DNA of 62,387 bases from Acidimicrobiaceae bacterium (GTDB lineage Bacteria; Actinomycetota; Acidimicrobiia; Acidimicrobiales; Aldehydirespiratoraceae): assembly GCA_028819005.1 (NCBI GenBank), contig JAPPMP010000045.1:1-62387 (forward strand), in the 5' to 3' direction. Both the position numbers and the translations under genes were made by a program. Shown here one piece after another: positions 17,594 through 26,612 of this stretch (position 1 is its first letter; every line of letters begins with the position of its first letter). The notes beneath the pieces are model-generated. The model had not been told where the DNA came from, did no database searches, and saw only the letters and a list, made by a program, of their open reading frames with translations.

Positions 17594-18427
17594 ATGGGAT
17601 CAATTGAAGGATTTGCGACACTAGTCACTGGCGGTGGAAGCGGTATCGGCGAGGCGTCGGCGGCGAGGCTCGCCGCAGACGGAGCTCACGTCACCATCTG
17701 CGGACGCACCGAGCAGAGGCTGCTCGACGCCATCGATCGCATCGCTGAGGTCGCAGCGGATGGGGTCACGGTGCAGCACATAGTCGCCGACGTGACCCAG
17801 GAGGCCGACGTGAACGCTGCCGTGGCAGCCGCCGCCGACGTCACCGGACGGCTTGACGGACTGTTCGCCTGCGCCGGCGGTTCCACCTGCATGGGTCCTC
17901 TGGCGTTGGCAGACGTGGACGACATCCGCTCCACGATGGAACTCAACTACATAGGCACATTCCTGTGCCTCAAAGCCGGCGGCACGCAGATGGCCCGACA
18001 GGGCGGCGGCGGATCAATCGTCGGGTGTTCGTCACACGCCGGCCAGGATTCGATGCGCTGCCTCGGGGCTTACGGCGCCGCCAAAGCCGCTCTCGACCAT
18101 CTGTGCAGGGTCAGCGCCGATGAGATGGGCCGATTCGGCATCCGCATCAACTCGGTTCAGCCGGGGATCGTCGCCACGGAGCTGATGACGCCGATCACCA
18201 GCGGCGGTGCGCTGCTCGACAATTATCTGCCCGCGATTCCGCTGGGTCGTGTCGGTCGACCCGCAGAGATAGCCGACATGGTGAGGTTCTTGATCGGCCC
18301 GGAATCTTCATGGATCACCGGGCAGGCATTCGCTGTGGACGGCGGACAGAACCTACGTCGGGGCGCCGACTACGGCACGCTGTTGCGAGAGTTCGGACCC
18401 GACCCCCTCGACAGCCTCGCCCCCTGA
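17594..18427 (+). CDS. SDR-family oxidoreductase
   Basis: A 277-residue short-chain dehydrogenase with the TGGGSGIG cofactor loop at 13-20, a CAGG motif near 94, the serine in GCSSHAGQ, and YGAAKAALDH supplying the catalytic Tyr and Lys. The C-terminal RPAEIADMVRFLIG is typical of classical SDRs of the FabG type. The substrate is unknown. Confidence 0.88.
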   Translation: MGSIEGFATLVTGGGSGIGEASAARLAADGAHVTICGRTEQRLLDAIDRIAEVAADGVTVQHIVADVTQEADVNAAVAAAADVTGRLDGLFACAGGSTCMGPLALADVDDIRSTMELNYIGTFLCLKAGGTQMARQGGGGSIVGCSSHAGQDSMRCLGAYGAAKAALDHLCRVSADEMGRFGIRINSVQPGIVATELMTPITSGGALLDNYLPAIPLGRVGRPAEIADMVRFLIGPESSWITGQAFAVDGGQNLRRGADYGTLLREFGPDPLDSLAP

Positions 18428-18638
18428 GGGTCCGAAAACAGGCCCTGAGGGTCCGCGACTGCCCGGGTGCAAGGGCCGCTCGGCCTTTGGCTTAGGGCTC
18501 GAGCGGACAGGCAACGACACCGGGGGCAAATTGGGCGCAGTCACCGTACAGTGTCTGCGAAAACCGCTGGTCAGGCTCCTGCATGCCGGACAGATCCAAT
18601 CGGCGTTTCCCCAGGCCGGCGCCTATCCGCGCAGCCCC

Positions 18639-19448
18639 TTATTCGCTTGAAGTCTTCGACTTGTCGGGGACGATCGACGACCGCTGCAGCAGCTCGGTCA
18701 GACCGGGATAACCCGGGATCGGCTGGAGTTTGTGGTCGATGTACATCAAACCCCCGGTGATGGCGATGAACCCGAGGGTGAAGTTGACGCCGAAACGAGT
18801 GAGCACGAACAGGTTGATACCGGCGTTGTTGTAGAGGTAGATGTCCCAGATGGCGGTGAGGATCTCGAAGGCGACGATGAACCACGTGGCCGTCGCCATA
18901 GTTCGGACGAATCGCCGGTCTTCGGCCATTCCTTCGGGCAAACGCAGGAGCCTCTCCGCGATCCACGCCATGAAGGACCTACCGCTGAGGATGGTGACAG
19001 CCAACACCACACCGATCAGGATCTTCGTCGCGAAACCGATCCCGAAGTACACGGCCTCGGTGCTGATCCCGAAATCGACGAACTCGCGTTCAGCGGCAAT
19101 CGTGACCGCACTTCGCACGAGCAGATAGGCGGTCACGCTCGGCAGCATCAGCCCGATGTTGAGGCCTCGGCGGCGCCTGCTTACAGCGGCCTTGAACGAC
19201 CACAGCGTCGAGGCCACAACAGCCGCTTCAATGCTGAGCAGGTTGTAGAAGCCCAGAAACAAGACCACGGGCATCAGCTGGTCCAGCGTTCCGCCGCCGC
19301 CCAGACGCGGTTTGGGGGGGGGCACAATATCGCTGCCGGAGACAAGATCGCTGCTGGTGACAAGATCGCTGCCGGTGAAAGCGTCGTTGCCAATCACAAC
19401 GTCCTCGCTGCCAGCACCGGCGCCGGTGACAGTGTCTGGATCGGTCAT
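18639..19448 (-). CDS. Integral membrane protein (VC0807/DUF3159-like)
   Basis: A 269-residue protein with about six membrane helices. The first 40 residues are a hydrophilic tail made of imperfect repeats (TGSDLVTSSDLVSGSDIV), encoded by tandem DNA repeats at about 19328-19400. The membrane part starts with QLMPVVLFLGFYNLL. Similarity to VC0807-like proteins is by feel of length and helix pattern, not a firm match. The ATG at 19448 overlaps the stop of the upstream gene (ATGA), so both are translated together. Confidence 0.7.
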   Translation of the reverse strand: MTDPDTVTGAGAGSEDVVIGNDAFTGSDLVTSSDLVSGSDIVPPPKPRLGGGGTLDQLMPVVLFLGFYNLLSIEAAVVASTLWSFKAAVSRRRRGLNIGLMLPSVTAYLLVRSAVTIAAEREFVDFGISTEAVYFGIGFATKILIGVVLAVTILSGRSFMAWIAERLLRLPEGMAEDRRFVRTMATATWFIVAFEILTAIWDIYLYNNAGINLFVLTRFGVNFTLGFIAITGGLMYIDHKLQPIPGYPGLTELLQRSSIVPDKSKTSSE

Positions 19449-20185
19449 GGCGACAGGGCCATCCATTCGGCCGCAACCTCGACGTCGCCGAAGATCTGAA
19501 GCCCGTCGAGGGGCCGCCTGCCCCAGGCGCACAGGAAGAGCTCCTCGCCGCTGGCGCGGACCGCCGCGTCTCCCTTGGCGTGTTCATGGGTCACAGTGAT
19601 CGCTCCGTCGACGGCTCGGAGCATGAACTCTCCGTCTCCGTCGGTCTGATGCAGATGCAGTGAACCTGAGGGCATCACCCTCTCCCGCCGGGCCAGCACC
19701 TCAGTGAAGAGCTCGTCGACGCCGTCTATGCCGTCGGCCGCCGGAACCGGCGTCGGGTCATCGACGGCCTGTTCTGCGTCGACACGGTGGATCGCCGTCT
19801 CAAGATGAGCCCTCCTGATGAAGAACCCGACCGTCTGGTCGGCGCCCCAAGTCCAAAGCGGCGTCGCCGGATCAGCTTCGCTCAACACCGCGACCACCTG
19901 GTCGAGCGCTTCGGCTGGTGATTGATCGGGAAGGTCTTTCCATGAAATCGGGGCCGGGGCCCGCTGCTGCACCTGCGCTGCGACCGCGCTCCACACGACT
20001 CCCATGTGCGACAGCAGATCTTCGTTGGCCCAATCGGGACATGCCGGAACCTTTGCGGTCAGATCACGGGAGGCAGCGTCGAGCAGCCGTCGACCATCCG
20101 CAGCAAGCCTTTGAATGCGGTATGAGGGATCCATCCGCGGTGGGCCGGAGTGGGAGGGCCCGGCGCCTGTTTCTCCATTGTCCAT
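19445..20185 (-). CDS. Maleylpyruvate isomerase/mycothiol-dependent DinB-like protein
   Basis: A 246-residue protein with the actinobacterial MDMPI metal-binding domain: CPDWANEDLLSHMGVVW provides the first histidine, and FIRRAHLETAIHRVDAE provides the second and third. Such proteins are mycothiol-dependent isomerases or transferases. The C-terminal half resembles the SCP2-like tail. The start at 20185 (MDNGETG) avoids overlap with the divergent SDR gene; 20134 is also possible. It lies upstream of and is coupled to the membrane-protein gene. Confidence 0.85.
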   Translation of the reverse strand: MDNGETGAGPSHSGPPRMDPSYRIQRLAADGRRLLDAASRDLTAKVPACPDWANEDLLSHMGVVWSAVAAQVQQRAPAPISWKDLPDQSPAEALDQVVAVLSEADPATPLWTWGADQTVGFFIRRAHLETAIHRVDAEQAVDDPTPVPAADGIDGVDELFTEVLARRERVMPSGSLHLHQTDGDGEFMLRAVDGAITVTHEHAKGDAAVRASGEELFLCAWGRRPLDGLQIFGDVEVAAEWMALSP

Positions 20186-20223
20186 TTGCTTAGTGTGGCG
20201 CAACTGAACGATCATCGTGCGCC

Positions 20224-21027
20224 GTGAGCACATACGCGATAAGCGGGTCAGCGTCCGGCATGGGGGCGGCCACCCGAAAAACCCTCGAAAACGCCGGCCA
20301 CACCGTGATCGGCATTGATTTGCGAGACGCCGAAGTCATCGCTGACCTCTCCACCGACGAAGGCAGATCCAGCGCTGTCGACGAGACCATGCAGCGTTGC
20401 GACGGTGTGCTCAATGGTCTGGTGACCGCTGCCGGTCTGGGTCCACCCGTCCGCGGGGAGCTGATCGCCAGGGTCAACTATTTCGGGTCTGTGGCGTTGC
20501 TCGAGGGTCTGCGCCCCGCACTCGCCGCAGCGAACGGCGCCCAGGTCGTGCAGATCGGCTCGAACTCTTCAACAACTTCGCCCAACCTGCCCGCAGAACT
20601 CGTGGAGGCATACCTCGACGGCGATGAACCCGAAGCGGTCCGGCTCGTGAACCTCACATCGCAGCCTTTCGACGGTGCGATCGCCTACGGAGCATCCAAG
20701 CTCGCCGTTTCACGCTGGTGCCGCCGAGCGGCGGTAAGCGACGACTGGATCGGTCAGGGGATCACCCTCAACGTGATCGCTCCCGGGCCCGTGCAAACAC
20801 CCCTGCTCCAGATGGGCAAGGACGACGACGATTACGGTCCCCTGCTGGATGGCTTCCCGGTCCCCGCCGGGGATCCTGCCACCGCTGACCTGTTGGCGGA
20901 CTGGATCGTGTTTCTCCTCTCACCCGCGGCCCGTTTCGCCTGCGGATCGGTGATCTTCGTCGATGGCGGCACCGACGCCCTGCTCAGAGGCGACGCCTGG
21001 CCCGAGACCTTCGCAATGGAGTTCTAG
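20224..21027 (+). CDS. SDR-family oxidoreductase (hydroxysteroid dehydrogenase-like)
   Basis: A 267-residue short-chain dehydrogenase. The N-terminal motif is SGSASGMG (7-14), and the catalytic YGASKLAVSRW sits near residue 158. A long insertion between the serine and tyrosine motifs again suggests the 3-alpha-HSD group. The GTG start leaves only 38 bases to the divergent MDMPI gene, so the promoters must overlap. Confidence 0.85.
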   Translation: MSTYAISGSASGMGAATRKTLENAGHTVIGIDLRDAEVIADLSTDEGRSSAVDETMQRCDGVLNGLVTAAGLGPPVRGELIARVNYFGSVALLEGLRPALAAANGAQVVQIGSNSSTTSPNLPAELVEAYLDGDEPEAVRLVNLTSQPFDGAIAYGASKLAVSRWCRRAAVSDDWIGQGITLNVIAPGPVQTPLLQMGKDDDDYGPLLDGFPVPAGDPATADLLADWIVFLLSPAARFACGSVIFVDGGTDALLRGDAWPETFAMEF

Positions 21028-21045
21028 GCAACCCGGAGTTCAGCC

Positions 21046-21096
21046 CGAAATCTGCGCGTCTAGCCACACTAGATGTAGTTGAACGCGCAGATTTCG
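21046..21096. terminator. Perfect 14-base inverted repeat between convergent genes
   Basis: CGAAATCTGCGCGT at 21046-21059 is the exact reverse complement of 21083-21096, with a 23-base loop that itself contains CTAG repeated. It sits between the convergent SDR and monooxygenase genes, where a bidirectional transcription stop is expected. There is no poly-U run, so it may stop transcription through structure alone or may have another role. Confidence 0.6.
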
Positions 21097-21115
21097 GTGG
21101 AGTGGGCCGGGAGGG

Positions 21116-22477
21116 TCAGTCCAGAATCCCGCCTTGGCCGCGAGACTCGCCGAGGGCTTGAGACCGCGCCGCGTCGTCGAGCATCTCCTGGGTGACGCCG
21201 AAGGTGCCGCCGAGGCCGGCGTCCACGATCTGTTTGGGAATGGCCTTGATCCGATAGTCGTCGGCCACCGGCTCCGGAGCAGGGGGCCTGCGGGCCAGAG
21301 CCGCAGCGATGATCGGCTCCCATGAAGCCGCCAACGCATCAGCGTTGGCCAAATCCCGCTCCTTGAACTCCGGGAGGATCTCGGTGCCGAAACGGTGCAG
21401 CGACTCCATGATGTCTTCGTGGCGGTTCTTGCCCGCCTGCATCACGAATATCAACTGATCCACACCCACCTCCTCGTAGCGGCGGCAGAACTCGCGGATC
21501 TGTTCGGGCGTCCCGACCGCCCCACGAAGTCCCTGACGGTCGCCTACCGCCGTTTTGGCTGCCAGTGCTCCCTGTTGAGCGAGGGCCGCCTCGGGGTCAT
21601 ACCCATGCTCGGTGCGCTTGTTCTGGAACTCCTGCCACACGTCGGTCACACCGGGCTGATGTTCCCCGAACAGGTAGTAGTGAGCCAACGAGTAGCCGAA
21701 GAAGTTGCCTCCCTCGAGCCCCATGCGCATGGCCGTCGACTCGTCGGGGTGACACATCATCGGGGTGACGCAGGCAAGATTCGGATTCACGGCCTTGCCG
21801 ACCGGCACGCACTCGGTCGCCATGATCCGCCGGTAGTCGTCGACCCAACCCTTGGCGTCCTCGGGGTCGATGAATGCGAAGGTGAGCGCACCTATGCCCT
21901 TCTGGGCCGCCAGTTTGATGGTCTCATGGCGCGAACAGGCAACCCAGAGCGGCGGGTGGGGCGACTGCAGGGGCTTGGGAACGACATTGCGAGCCGGCAT
22001 CGACACGAACTCGCCCTCATGGCCGCCGAACGGCGTCTCGGCCAGGCAGCGGAGCGAAACCTCGAGACCTTCGAGCCAGGCGTCGCGTTTGCGTTCATAG
22101 GGAATGCCGAAACCGCCGAGTTCGGCCTCAGAGGACGATTCGCCCGAGCCGAACTCGACCCGTCCGCCGGACAGGAGGTCGAGCGTTGCGATCCGCTCCG
22201 CCACCCGCGCCGGATGGTTGAACTGCGGCGCCGTGAGACAAATGCCATGCCCGAGCCGGATCTGGCTGGTGCGCTGCGAACACGCCGCAAGAAACAACTC
22301 GGGAGCCGACGAGTGCGAATACTCCTCCAGGAAGTGGTGCTCCACCTCCCAGAGATATTCGAAACCGAGCGAGTCGGCCAACTCAACCTGCTCAAGAGCG
22401 TCGCGCAACAGCTCGGCCTCACTGCGCTCGTCCCACGGTCGCGGCAACTGATGCTCGTAGAAGATTCCGAATTTCAT
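21116..22477 (-). CDS. Luciferase-like (LLM class) flavin-dependent monooxygenase
   Basis: A 453-residue TIM-barrel flavoprotein of the bacterial luciferase family. The N-terminal block KFGIFYEHQLPRPW and the EVEHHFLEEY stretch are typical, as is IRLGHGICLTA in the third strand. A C-terminal region of about 100 residues is longer than in the shortest members. It likely uses reduced FMN or F420 and oxygen; the substrate is unknown. Confidence 0.88.
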   Translation of the reverse strand: MKFGIFYEHQLPRPWDERSEAELLRDALEQVELADSLGFEYLWEVEHHFLEEYSHSSAPELFLAACSQRTSQIRLGHGICLTAPQFNHPARVAERIATLDLLSGGRVEFGSGESSSEAELGGFGIPYERKRDAWLEGLEVSLRCLAETPFGGHEGEFVSMPARNVVPKPLQSPHPPLWVACSRHETIKLAAQKGIGALTFAFIDPEDAKGWVDDYRRIMATECVPVGKAVNPNLACVTPMMCHPDESTAMRMGLEGGNFFGYSLAHYYLFGEHQPGVTDVWQEFQNKRTEHGYDPEAALAQQGALAAKTAVGDRQGLRGAVGTPEQIREFCRRYEEVGVDQLIFVMQAGKNRHEDIMESLHRFGTEILPEFKERDLANADALAASWEPIIAAALARRPPAPEPVADDYRIKAIPKQIVDAGLGGTFGVTQEMLDDAARSQALGESRGQGGILD

Positions 22478-22509
22478 ATCCGGCGACTATATGCGTATTC
22501 GCAGAGCGG

Positions 22510-23199
22510 TCAGTAGGCGAGCGATATCACCAAAAGGGTGTGACAAGCGACCGCAACCACGACATGCACATGCCATATTTCGTGATAGCCGAAGGTATCG
22601 GGCCAGGGATCCGGACGGCGGGCGCCGACCACGACCGCGCCCAGCGTGTAGGCAGCGCCCCCTCCGAACAACAAGACCGACTCCAGGATCGACAAAGACA
22701 TGATGAGCCAGGGGGCGAAGACAACCATCGACCACCCGAAACCCAGATAGGCGCCGTTCATCACTCCGGCCCGCGGATGCATCGGCACCCAAACGCCCGC
22801 GATTCCCAGCAGCGCTCCAGTCCAGGCGACCGCAATCAGAAAGATCGACACAGGCGGATCCAGACCCAGCAGGGCAATCGGTGTGGCACATGTGCCGAAC
22901 ATCAAGAAGATCACCGAGTGGTCGACGCGAACAAGCAGTTCCACTCTTCGCGCCGACCAGTCCCGCCCGTGAACCACCGCGCTCACCCCGAGCATGGCCG
23001 TGATCCCCAGCGAGTAGGCCAGCATCGAGAGCTGTGCGCGCGTGCCCTGAGCGAACACCGTCAGCGTCACCCCCAGCGGAATCGAAGCCAGCGCTGCCCA
23101 ACGATGCAGACAGCCGCGAAAACGGGGTCGGGGCCGACGAAGCAACCGGACCGCCGAGGCCGAAAGCTGCCCGTCTCCACCTTGGTCGGGAACTGTCAC
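22510..23199 (-). CDS. Hemolysin III/PAQR-family membrane protein
   Basis: A 229-residue protein with about seven membrane helices, GTG start. The PAQR signature is recognisable: VVHGRDW in an early loop, VRVDHSVIFLMFGTCATPI in the middle and HEIWHVHVVVAVACH near the C terminus, whose histidines form the metal site in this family. Despite the family name, a cytolytic role is not implied. Confidence 0.82.
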   Translation of the reverse strand: MTVPDQGGDGQLSASAVRLLRRPRPRFRGCLHRWAALASIPLGVTLTVFAQGTRAQLSMLAYSLGITAMLGVSAVVHGRDWSARRVELLVRVDHSVIFLMFGTCATPIALLGLDPPVSIFLIAVAWTGALLGIAGVWVPMHPRAGVMNGAYLGFGWSMVVFAPWLIMSLSILESVLLFGGGAAYTLGAVVVGARRPDPWPDTFGYHEIWHVHVVVAVACHTLLVISLAY

Positions 23200-23264
23200 A
23201 ATCCCAAGAATAGACGCTCCACATCGTCTGTGCGGACAGCGGTAGACTCCCGATTCGGCCCACT

Positions 23265-24800
23265 ATGACGACCATCTCGACAACCTCGGTATGTGACAGC
23301 GCCGAGTTGCAGCAGCGTCGACAGCCCCGTACAGACATCGTGGAGGAAGCTGCTGACGGCCCTGACCGCTGGAACTGCAAGCAGGGCCCCTTTCGCCAGT
23401 ACCAGCGCACCTTGGTTGCCCAGCCATTGGTCGCGAAACCGCTGGATGCCCTACCAAATGACGAAGACAACTACAAAGTCACCGAGACGACTTCATACAA
23501 GCTGGCCGTTCCGGTGTGGGCCTGGTTGTTCTACTTTCCCGTGCGCCGCGCAATCGAGAACCGAAAGGAAAAATACGGCTACTGGTGGGCGCCGCCGGAT
23601 CGTCTCGACCGACGGGCGGCGACCGTGCTCGGTCTGCTGGCAGGAATACAGGTGGTCGACGGTTACCTCGGCACGGTTCTGACTCAGACAATCACCTTCG
23701 CGGTCGACGAGTTCGGCCATGGCAATCAAGCACAGGGCTGGGTTCTAGGCGTGGTCCGCGCCGGTGTTCTGATCGCGCTGGTCACGGCTGCCCTCGCCGA
23801 CAAACGAGGGAGGCGCTCGCTGTTGATCGGTGCAGGGATCGCCAGTTGTGCCTTGACTGTGCTGGGAGGGCTCTCGCCGAATCTGTGGGTGCTGGGCGGT
23901 TCTCAGCTCGCCGCTCGAGGCCTGTCGACCGCGCTCGGGATTCTGATTGTCATCGTGGCCGTCGAGGAGATGCCCTACCGCTCACGCGCCTGGGCAGCTT
24001 CGGTTCTGACCCTCAGCGCCGGACTCGGCTCCGGCATGGCCGTGTGGATTCTTCCCGTGGCCGATCTCAGCGTGCGTGGTTGGCGGGCGATCTACCTCGC
24101 AGCGATCCTCGGCATAGCGGTGGTGGCAGTCCTGGGGCGACGGCTGCCCGAAAGCCGGCGTTTCGCCGAGACGGCGCCTCAAGCACCGCTTGGCGAACCG
24201 TTGCGCACTCGTCGGCGAAATCGCTTCGCGCTGCTGGCGACATCGGCGTTCCTGCTGGCCATGTACTGGGCACCGGCAACCGGCTTCCGCAACGACTTCC
24301 TAAAAGACGAGCGGGGATTCTCAGCGGCGGACATCTCCTTGTTCACAGTCACGACTGCCACGCCGATCGGCATCGGGATCCTGTTGGGCGGCTATCTGGC
24401 AGAACGGCACGGCCGCCGACGGGTCGGGGCTCTGGGGGTCGTGCTGGGCGCCGCCTTGACCAGCGCCGCTTATTTCTCCCATGGGATCACGCTCTGGTCA
24501 CTCACCTTGCTGGGAGGTGTGCTGGGCGGAGCTGCGGTGCCGGCGTTGGCCGTATACGGGCCAGAGCTCTTCGGCACCTACAGCCGCGGGCAGAGCAACG
24601 GAGCCATCGTCTCGGTGGGAGTGCTCGGCAGCGCCATCGGGCTGTTCTTTGTCGGCCAGGTGTCCGATCACATGTCGGCGGTCGGACCGGCTCTCGCCAT
24701 TCTCACCGCCGGTCCACTGATAGTTGCCGCGTTGATCCTCACCCGCTTCCCCGAAACCGCCGGACTGGAACTCGAAGAGATCAACCCCGAAGACGCCTGA
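23265..24800 (+). CDS. MFS transporter
   Basis: A 511-residue major facilitator protein with a hydrophilic N terminus of about 70 residues before the first helix. ALADKRGRRSLLIG is the loop 2-3 signature and GYLAERHGRRRVGAL the matching motif in the second half. The sugar/metabolite transporter branch is likely because PETAGLELEEI at the end recalls the PETKG tail motif of that branch. The substrate is unknown. Confidence 0.85.
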   Translation: MTTISTTSVCDSAELQQRRQPRTDIVEEAADGPDRWNCKQGPFRQYQRTLVAQPLVAKPLDALPNDEDNYKVTETTSYKLAVPVWAWLFYFPVRRAIENRKEKYGYWWAPPDRLDRRAATVLGLLAGIQVVDGYLGTVLTQTITFAVDEFGHGNQAQGWVLGVVRAGVLIALVTAALADKRGRRSLLIGAGIASCALTVLGGLSPNLWVLGGSQLAARGLSTALGILIVIVAVEEMPYRSRAWAASVLTLSAGLGSGMAVWILPVADLSVRGWRAIYLAAILGIAVVAVLGRRLPESRRFAETAPQAPLGEPLRTRRRNRFALLATSAFLLAMYWAPATGFRNDFLKDERGFSAADISLFTVTTATPIGIGILLGGYLAERHGRRRVGALGVVLGAALTSAAYFSHGITLWSLTLLGGVLGGAAVPALAVYGPELFGTYSRGQSNGAIVSVGVLGSAIGLFFVGQVSDHMSAVGPALAILTAGPLIVAALILTRFPETAGLELEEINPEDA

Positions 24801-24845
24801 TTCACCAACTCAGTCACAACGACTGTTGCAGCCGCTCGTGTCTAT

Positions 24846-24862
24846 ATGTACGATTCGTACAT
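24846..24862. promoter_or_regulatory. Perfect palindromic operator of the Phd/RelE pair
   Basis: ATGTACGA-T-TCGTACAT is a perfect 8+1+8 palindrome that overlaps the antitoxin ATG at 24861. A GTAC-centred palindrome is the kind of site YefM/Phd antitoxins bind, so this is very likely the autoregulatory operator. Confidence 0.75.
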
Positions 24863-25112
24863 GAATGAGTTGGCGGTAAGCGAGGCGCGAAACCGGCTGG
24901 CGGAGGTGATCGACGAGTCTCGGCGTTCCGGCGAGCCTGTCTCGGTGACGCGGCGCGGTCGCCGGGTCGCGGTGATCGTGGGCTCCGATGACTTCGACCG
25001 GCTCATCGACAAGGCGAACGATGCCGAGGACCGTCGCGAACTAGATGCTGCGCGGGACGCCGACGACTACGTGCCCTGGGATGAGGTCAAAGCTGCGCTG
25101 GGATTGGAGTGA
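24861..25112 (+). CDS. Phd/YefM-family antitoxin
   Basis: An 83-residue antitoxin. The N-terminal NELAVSEARNRLAEVIDE fold is the DNA-binding domain, followed by VTRRGRRVAVIV, both typical of Phd/YefM. The C-terminal half is acidic and should wrap the toxin. ATG 24861 fits the family length better than ATG 24846, which lies in the operator. The final codons overlap the toxin GTG at 25109. Confidence 0.9.
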   Translation: MNELAVSEARNRLAEVIDESRRSGEPVSVTRRGRRVAVIVGSDDFDRLIDKANDAEDRRELDAARDADDYVPWDEVKAALGLE

Positions 25113-25375
25113 GCCGATACAGCGTTGAGATCGCCCGCCGAGCGATCAAGTCGATCGCCGGGTTGGCGCCCAAAGAACAACGTCGGATTCAAGCTGCGAT
25201 AGACCTGTTGGCCAACGAGCCCCGACCCCCGAACTGCGCGGCCCTCTCAGGCGAGGAGTCCGTGTACCGGGTACGAGTCGGCGACTACCGGATCTTGTAC
25301 GAGGTCATCGACACACGCCTGTTGATCCACGTGATCCGCGTCGGCCGCCGCCGCGATGTCTATCGACCTCGATGA
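25109..25375 (+). CDS. RelE/ParE-family toxin
   Basis: An 88-residue toxin partner of the Phd-like antitoxin. SVEIARRAIKSIAGL and the C-terminal VYRVRVGDYRILYEVID...HVIRVGRRRDVYR pattern are those of RelE mRNA interferases. The basic residues (R-R-D-x-Y at the end) are where the RelE active site lies. GTG 25109 overlaps the antitoxin stop, the standard coupling. Confidence 0.92.
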   Translation: MSRYSVEIARRAIKSIAGLAPKEQRRIQAAIDLLANEPRPPNCAALSGEESVYRVRVGDYRILYEVIDTRLLIHVIRVGRRRDVYRPR

Positions 25376-25405
25376 AGCAACCGCGAAGCCTGAAGAGTCC
25401 GGTGG

Positions 25406-26590
25406 TCAGCGGCGGCGAAGGGAGGACTTGAGACGGCCGTTGCCAGAAGCCTTCAGGGCCTCCAGTTCGGTTTCGTCGACTTCGGTGACGCCGGGCCCCC
25501 AACGCGGATGCAGCACCGTGTAGAGAGCCAGCGCAAACGCCGCGATGCCTATCGGCACCACCGCGTCGCCCTTTCCGGTGTATGTCGGATAAAGCACAAA
25601 GGCCGACAACAGGGCTGTCCACATCCACAGAATGAACACAGCACGGCCATGGCCATGACCGATCCGCATGAGCCGGTGGTGAAGGTGCTCCTTGTCCGCG
25701 GCATGAACCGCTCCGCCACGCGCCGCTCGGCGCACAATGGCGAAGACTGTGTCGAGGATCGGCACGCCCAGGATGACCAGCGGAATGAAGATCGGGGCGA
25801 AGAAGAAGAACGCCTGACCGGAGAACTCCTGGGTGGTTCGGCCTCCAACCGACATCGTCGAGACCGCCATCAGCAGACCCAACAGAAGGGCTCCCCCGTC
25901 GCCCATGAAGATCTTCGCCGGATGCACGTTGTGAGGCAGAAACCCGACACACACACCCAGGGTGATACAAGCCCACAGAGCCCCTGGATTGTTCGGGCCG
26001 ATCACATCGGCATCGCTGAGGCGGAGCGCGTAGAACAGGAAAGTCCCCGAGGCTATGGCAATCGTTCCACCCGCAAGCCCATCGAGCCCATCGATCAGAT
26101 TGACCGCGGTCGCCATGCCCAGAACCCACAGAACGGTCACCAACGCAGACCAGTCCGCCGAGAGGAACAACAGATCAAAGAACGGCACCCGAAACACCAG
26201 GATCGAAACCCCGGTCATCGACAGCACACCCCCGGCCAGCACCATTCCAGCGACCTTCGCCGGAGCGGAAATCTCGCGCACATCATCGACGAACCCGACG
26301 CTCCAAATCACCGCCGCGGCGACAACCACGCCCAGCATCTCCGTGCGAGCAGACATGACGTCGGAGAAGTCGTCCATGAGCGCAGCGACACAGAACGCGC
26401 CCACGACGCCCACGAGCATCGCCGCACCGCCGCCGCGTGGCGTTGCGACCGTGTGGACGTGGCGTTCATCGGGCGCAGCGACCGCTCCGAGACGGACTGA
26501 CAAGCGGCGCACCAGAGGTGTGGCCGCAAAGGTGACCGCCGCCGCGACAGCGGCAACCAGCAGGTAGGCCGACAACGACGGCGCCGGCAC
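25406..26590 (-). CDS. wecA: UDP-GlcNAc:undecaprenyl-phosphate GlcNAc-1-P transferase (WecA/TagO/Rfe-like)
   Basis: A 394-residue polytopic enzyme (about 11 helices) that starts lipid-linked polymer synthesis at the membrane. Signatures are PRGGGAAML, the metal-binding NLIDGLDGLAGG, the HPAKIFMGDGGALL cytoplasmic loop and the HLHHRLM motif. The longer open frame overlaps glyA, but GTG 26590 with GAGGTA upstream gives a normal spacing of 22 bases after the glyA stop. In mycobacteria the equivalent rfe follows sua5, as it nearly does here. Confidence 0.88.
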   Translation of the reverse strand: MPAPSLSAYLLVAAVAAAVTFAATPLVRRLSVRLGAVAAPDERHVHTVATPRGGGAAMLVGVVGAFCVAALMDDFSDVMSARTEMLGVVVAAAVIWSVGFVDDVREISAPAKVAGMVLAGGVLSMTGVSILVFRVPFFDLLFLSADWSALVTVLWVLGMATAVNLIDGLDGLAGGTIAIASGTFLFYALRLSDADVIGPNNPGALWACITLGVCVGFLPHNVHPAKIFMGDGGALLLGLLMAVSTMSVGGRTTQEFSGQAFFFFAPIFIPLVILGVPILDTVFAIVRRAARGGAVHAADKEHLHHRLMRIGHGHGRAVFILWMWTALLSAFVLYPTYTGKGDAVVPIGIAAFALALYTVLHPRWGPGVTEVDETELEALKASGNGRLKSSLRRR

Positions 26591-26612
26591 CCCTGCTACC
26601 TCGACTCGCGGT

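Noticed and set aside
18732..19499. 255-residue plus-strand frame
   Set aside because: Antisense of the membrane protein; composition is that of a shadow.
21395..22516. 373-residue plus-strand gene
   Set aside because: Antisense of the LLM monooxygenase.
23516..24868. 450-residue Arg/Gly-rich plus frame
   Set aside because: Out-of-frame shadow of the MFS gene; no domain.
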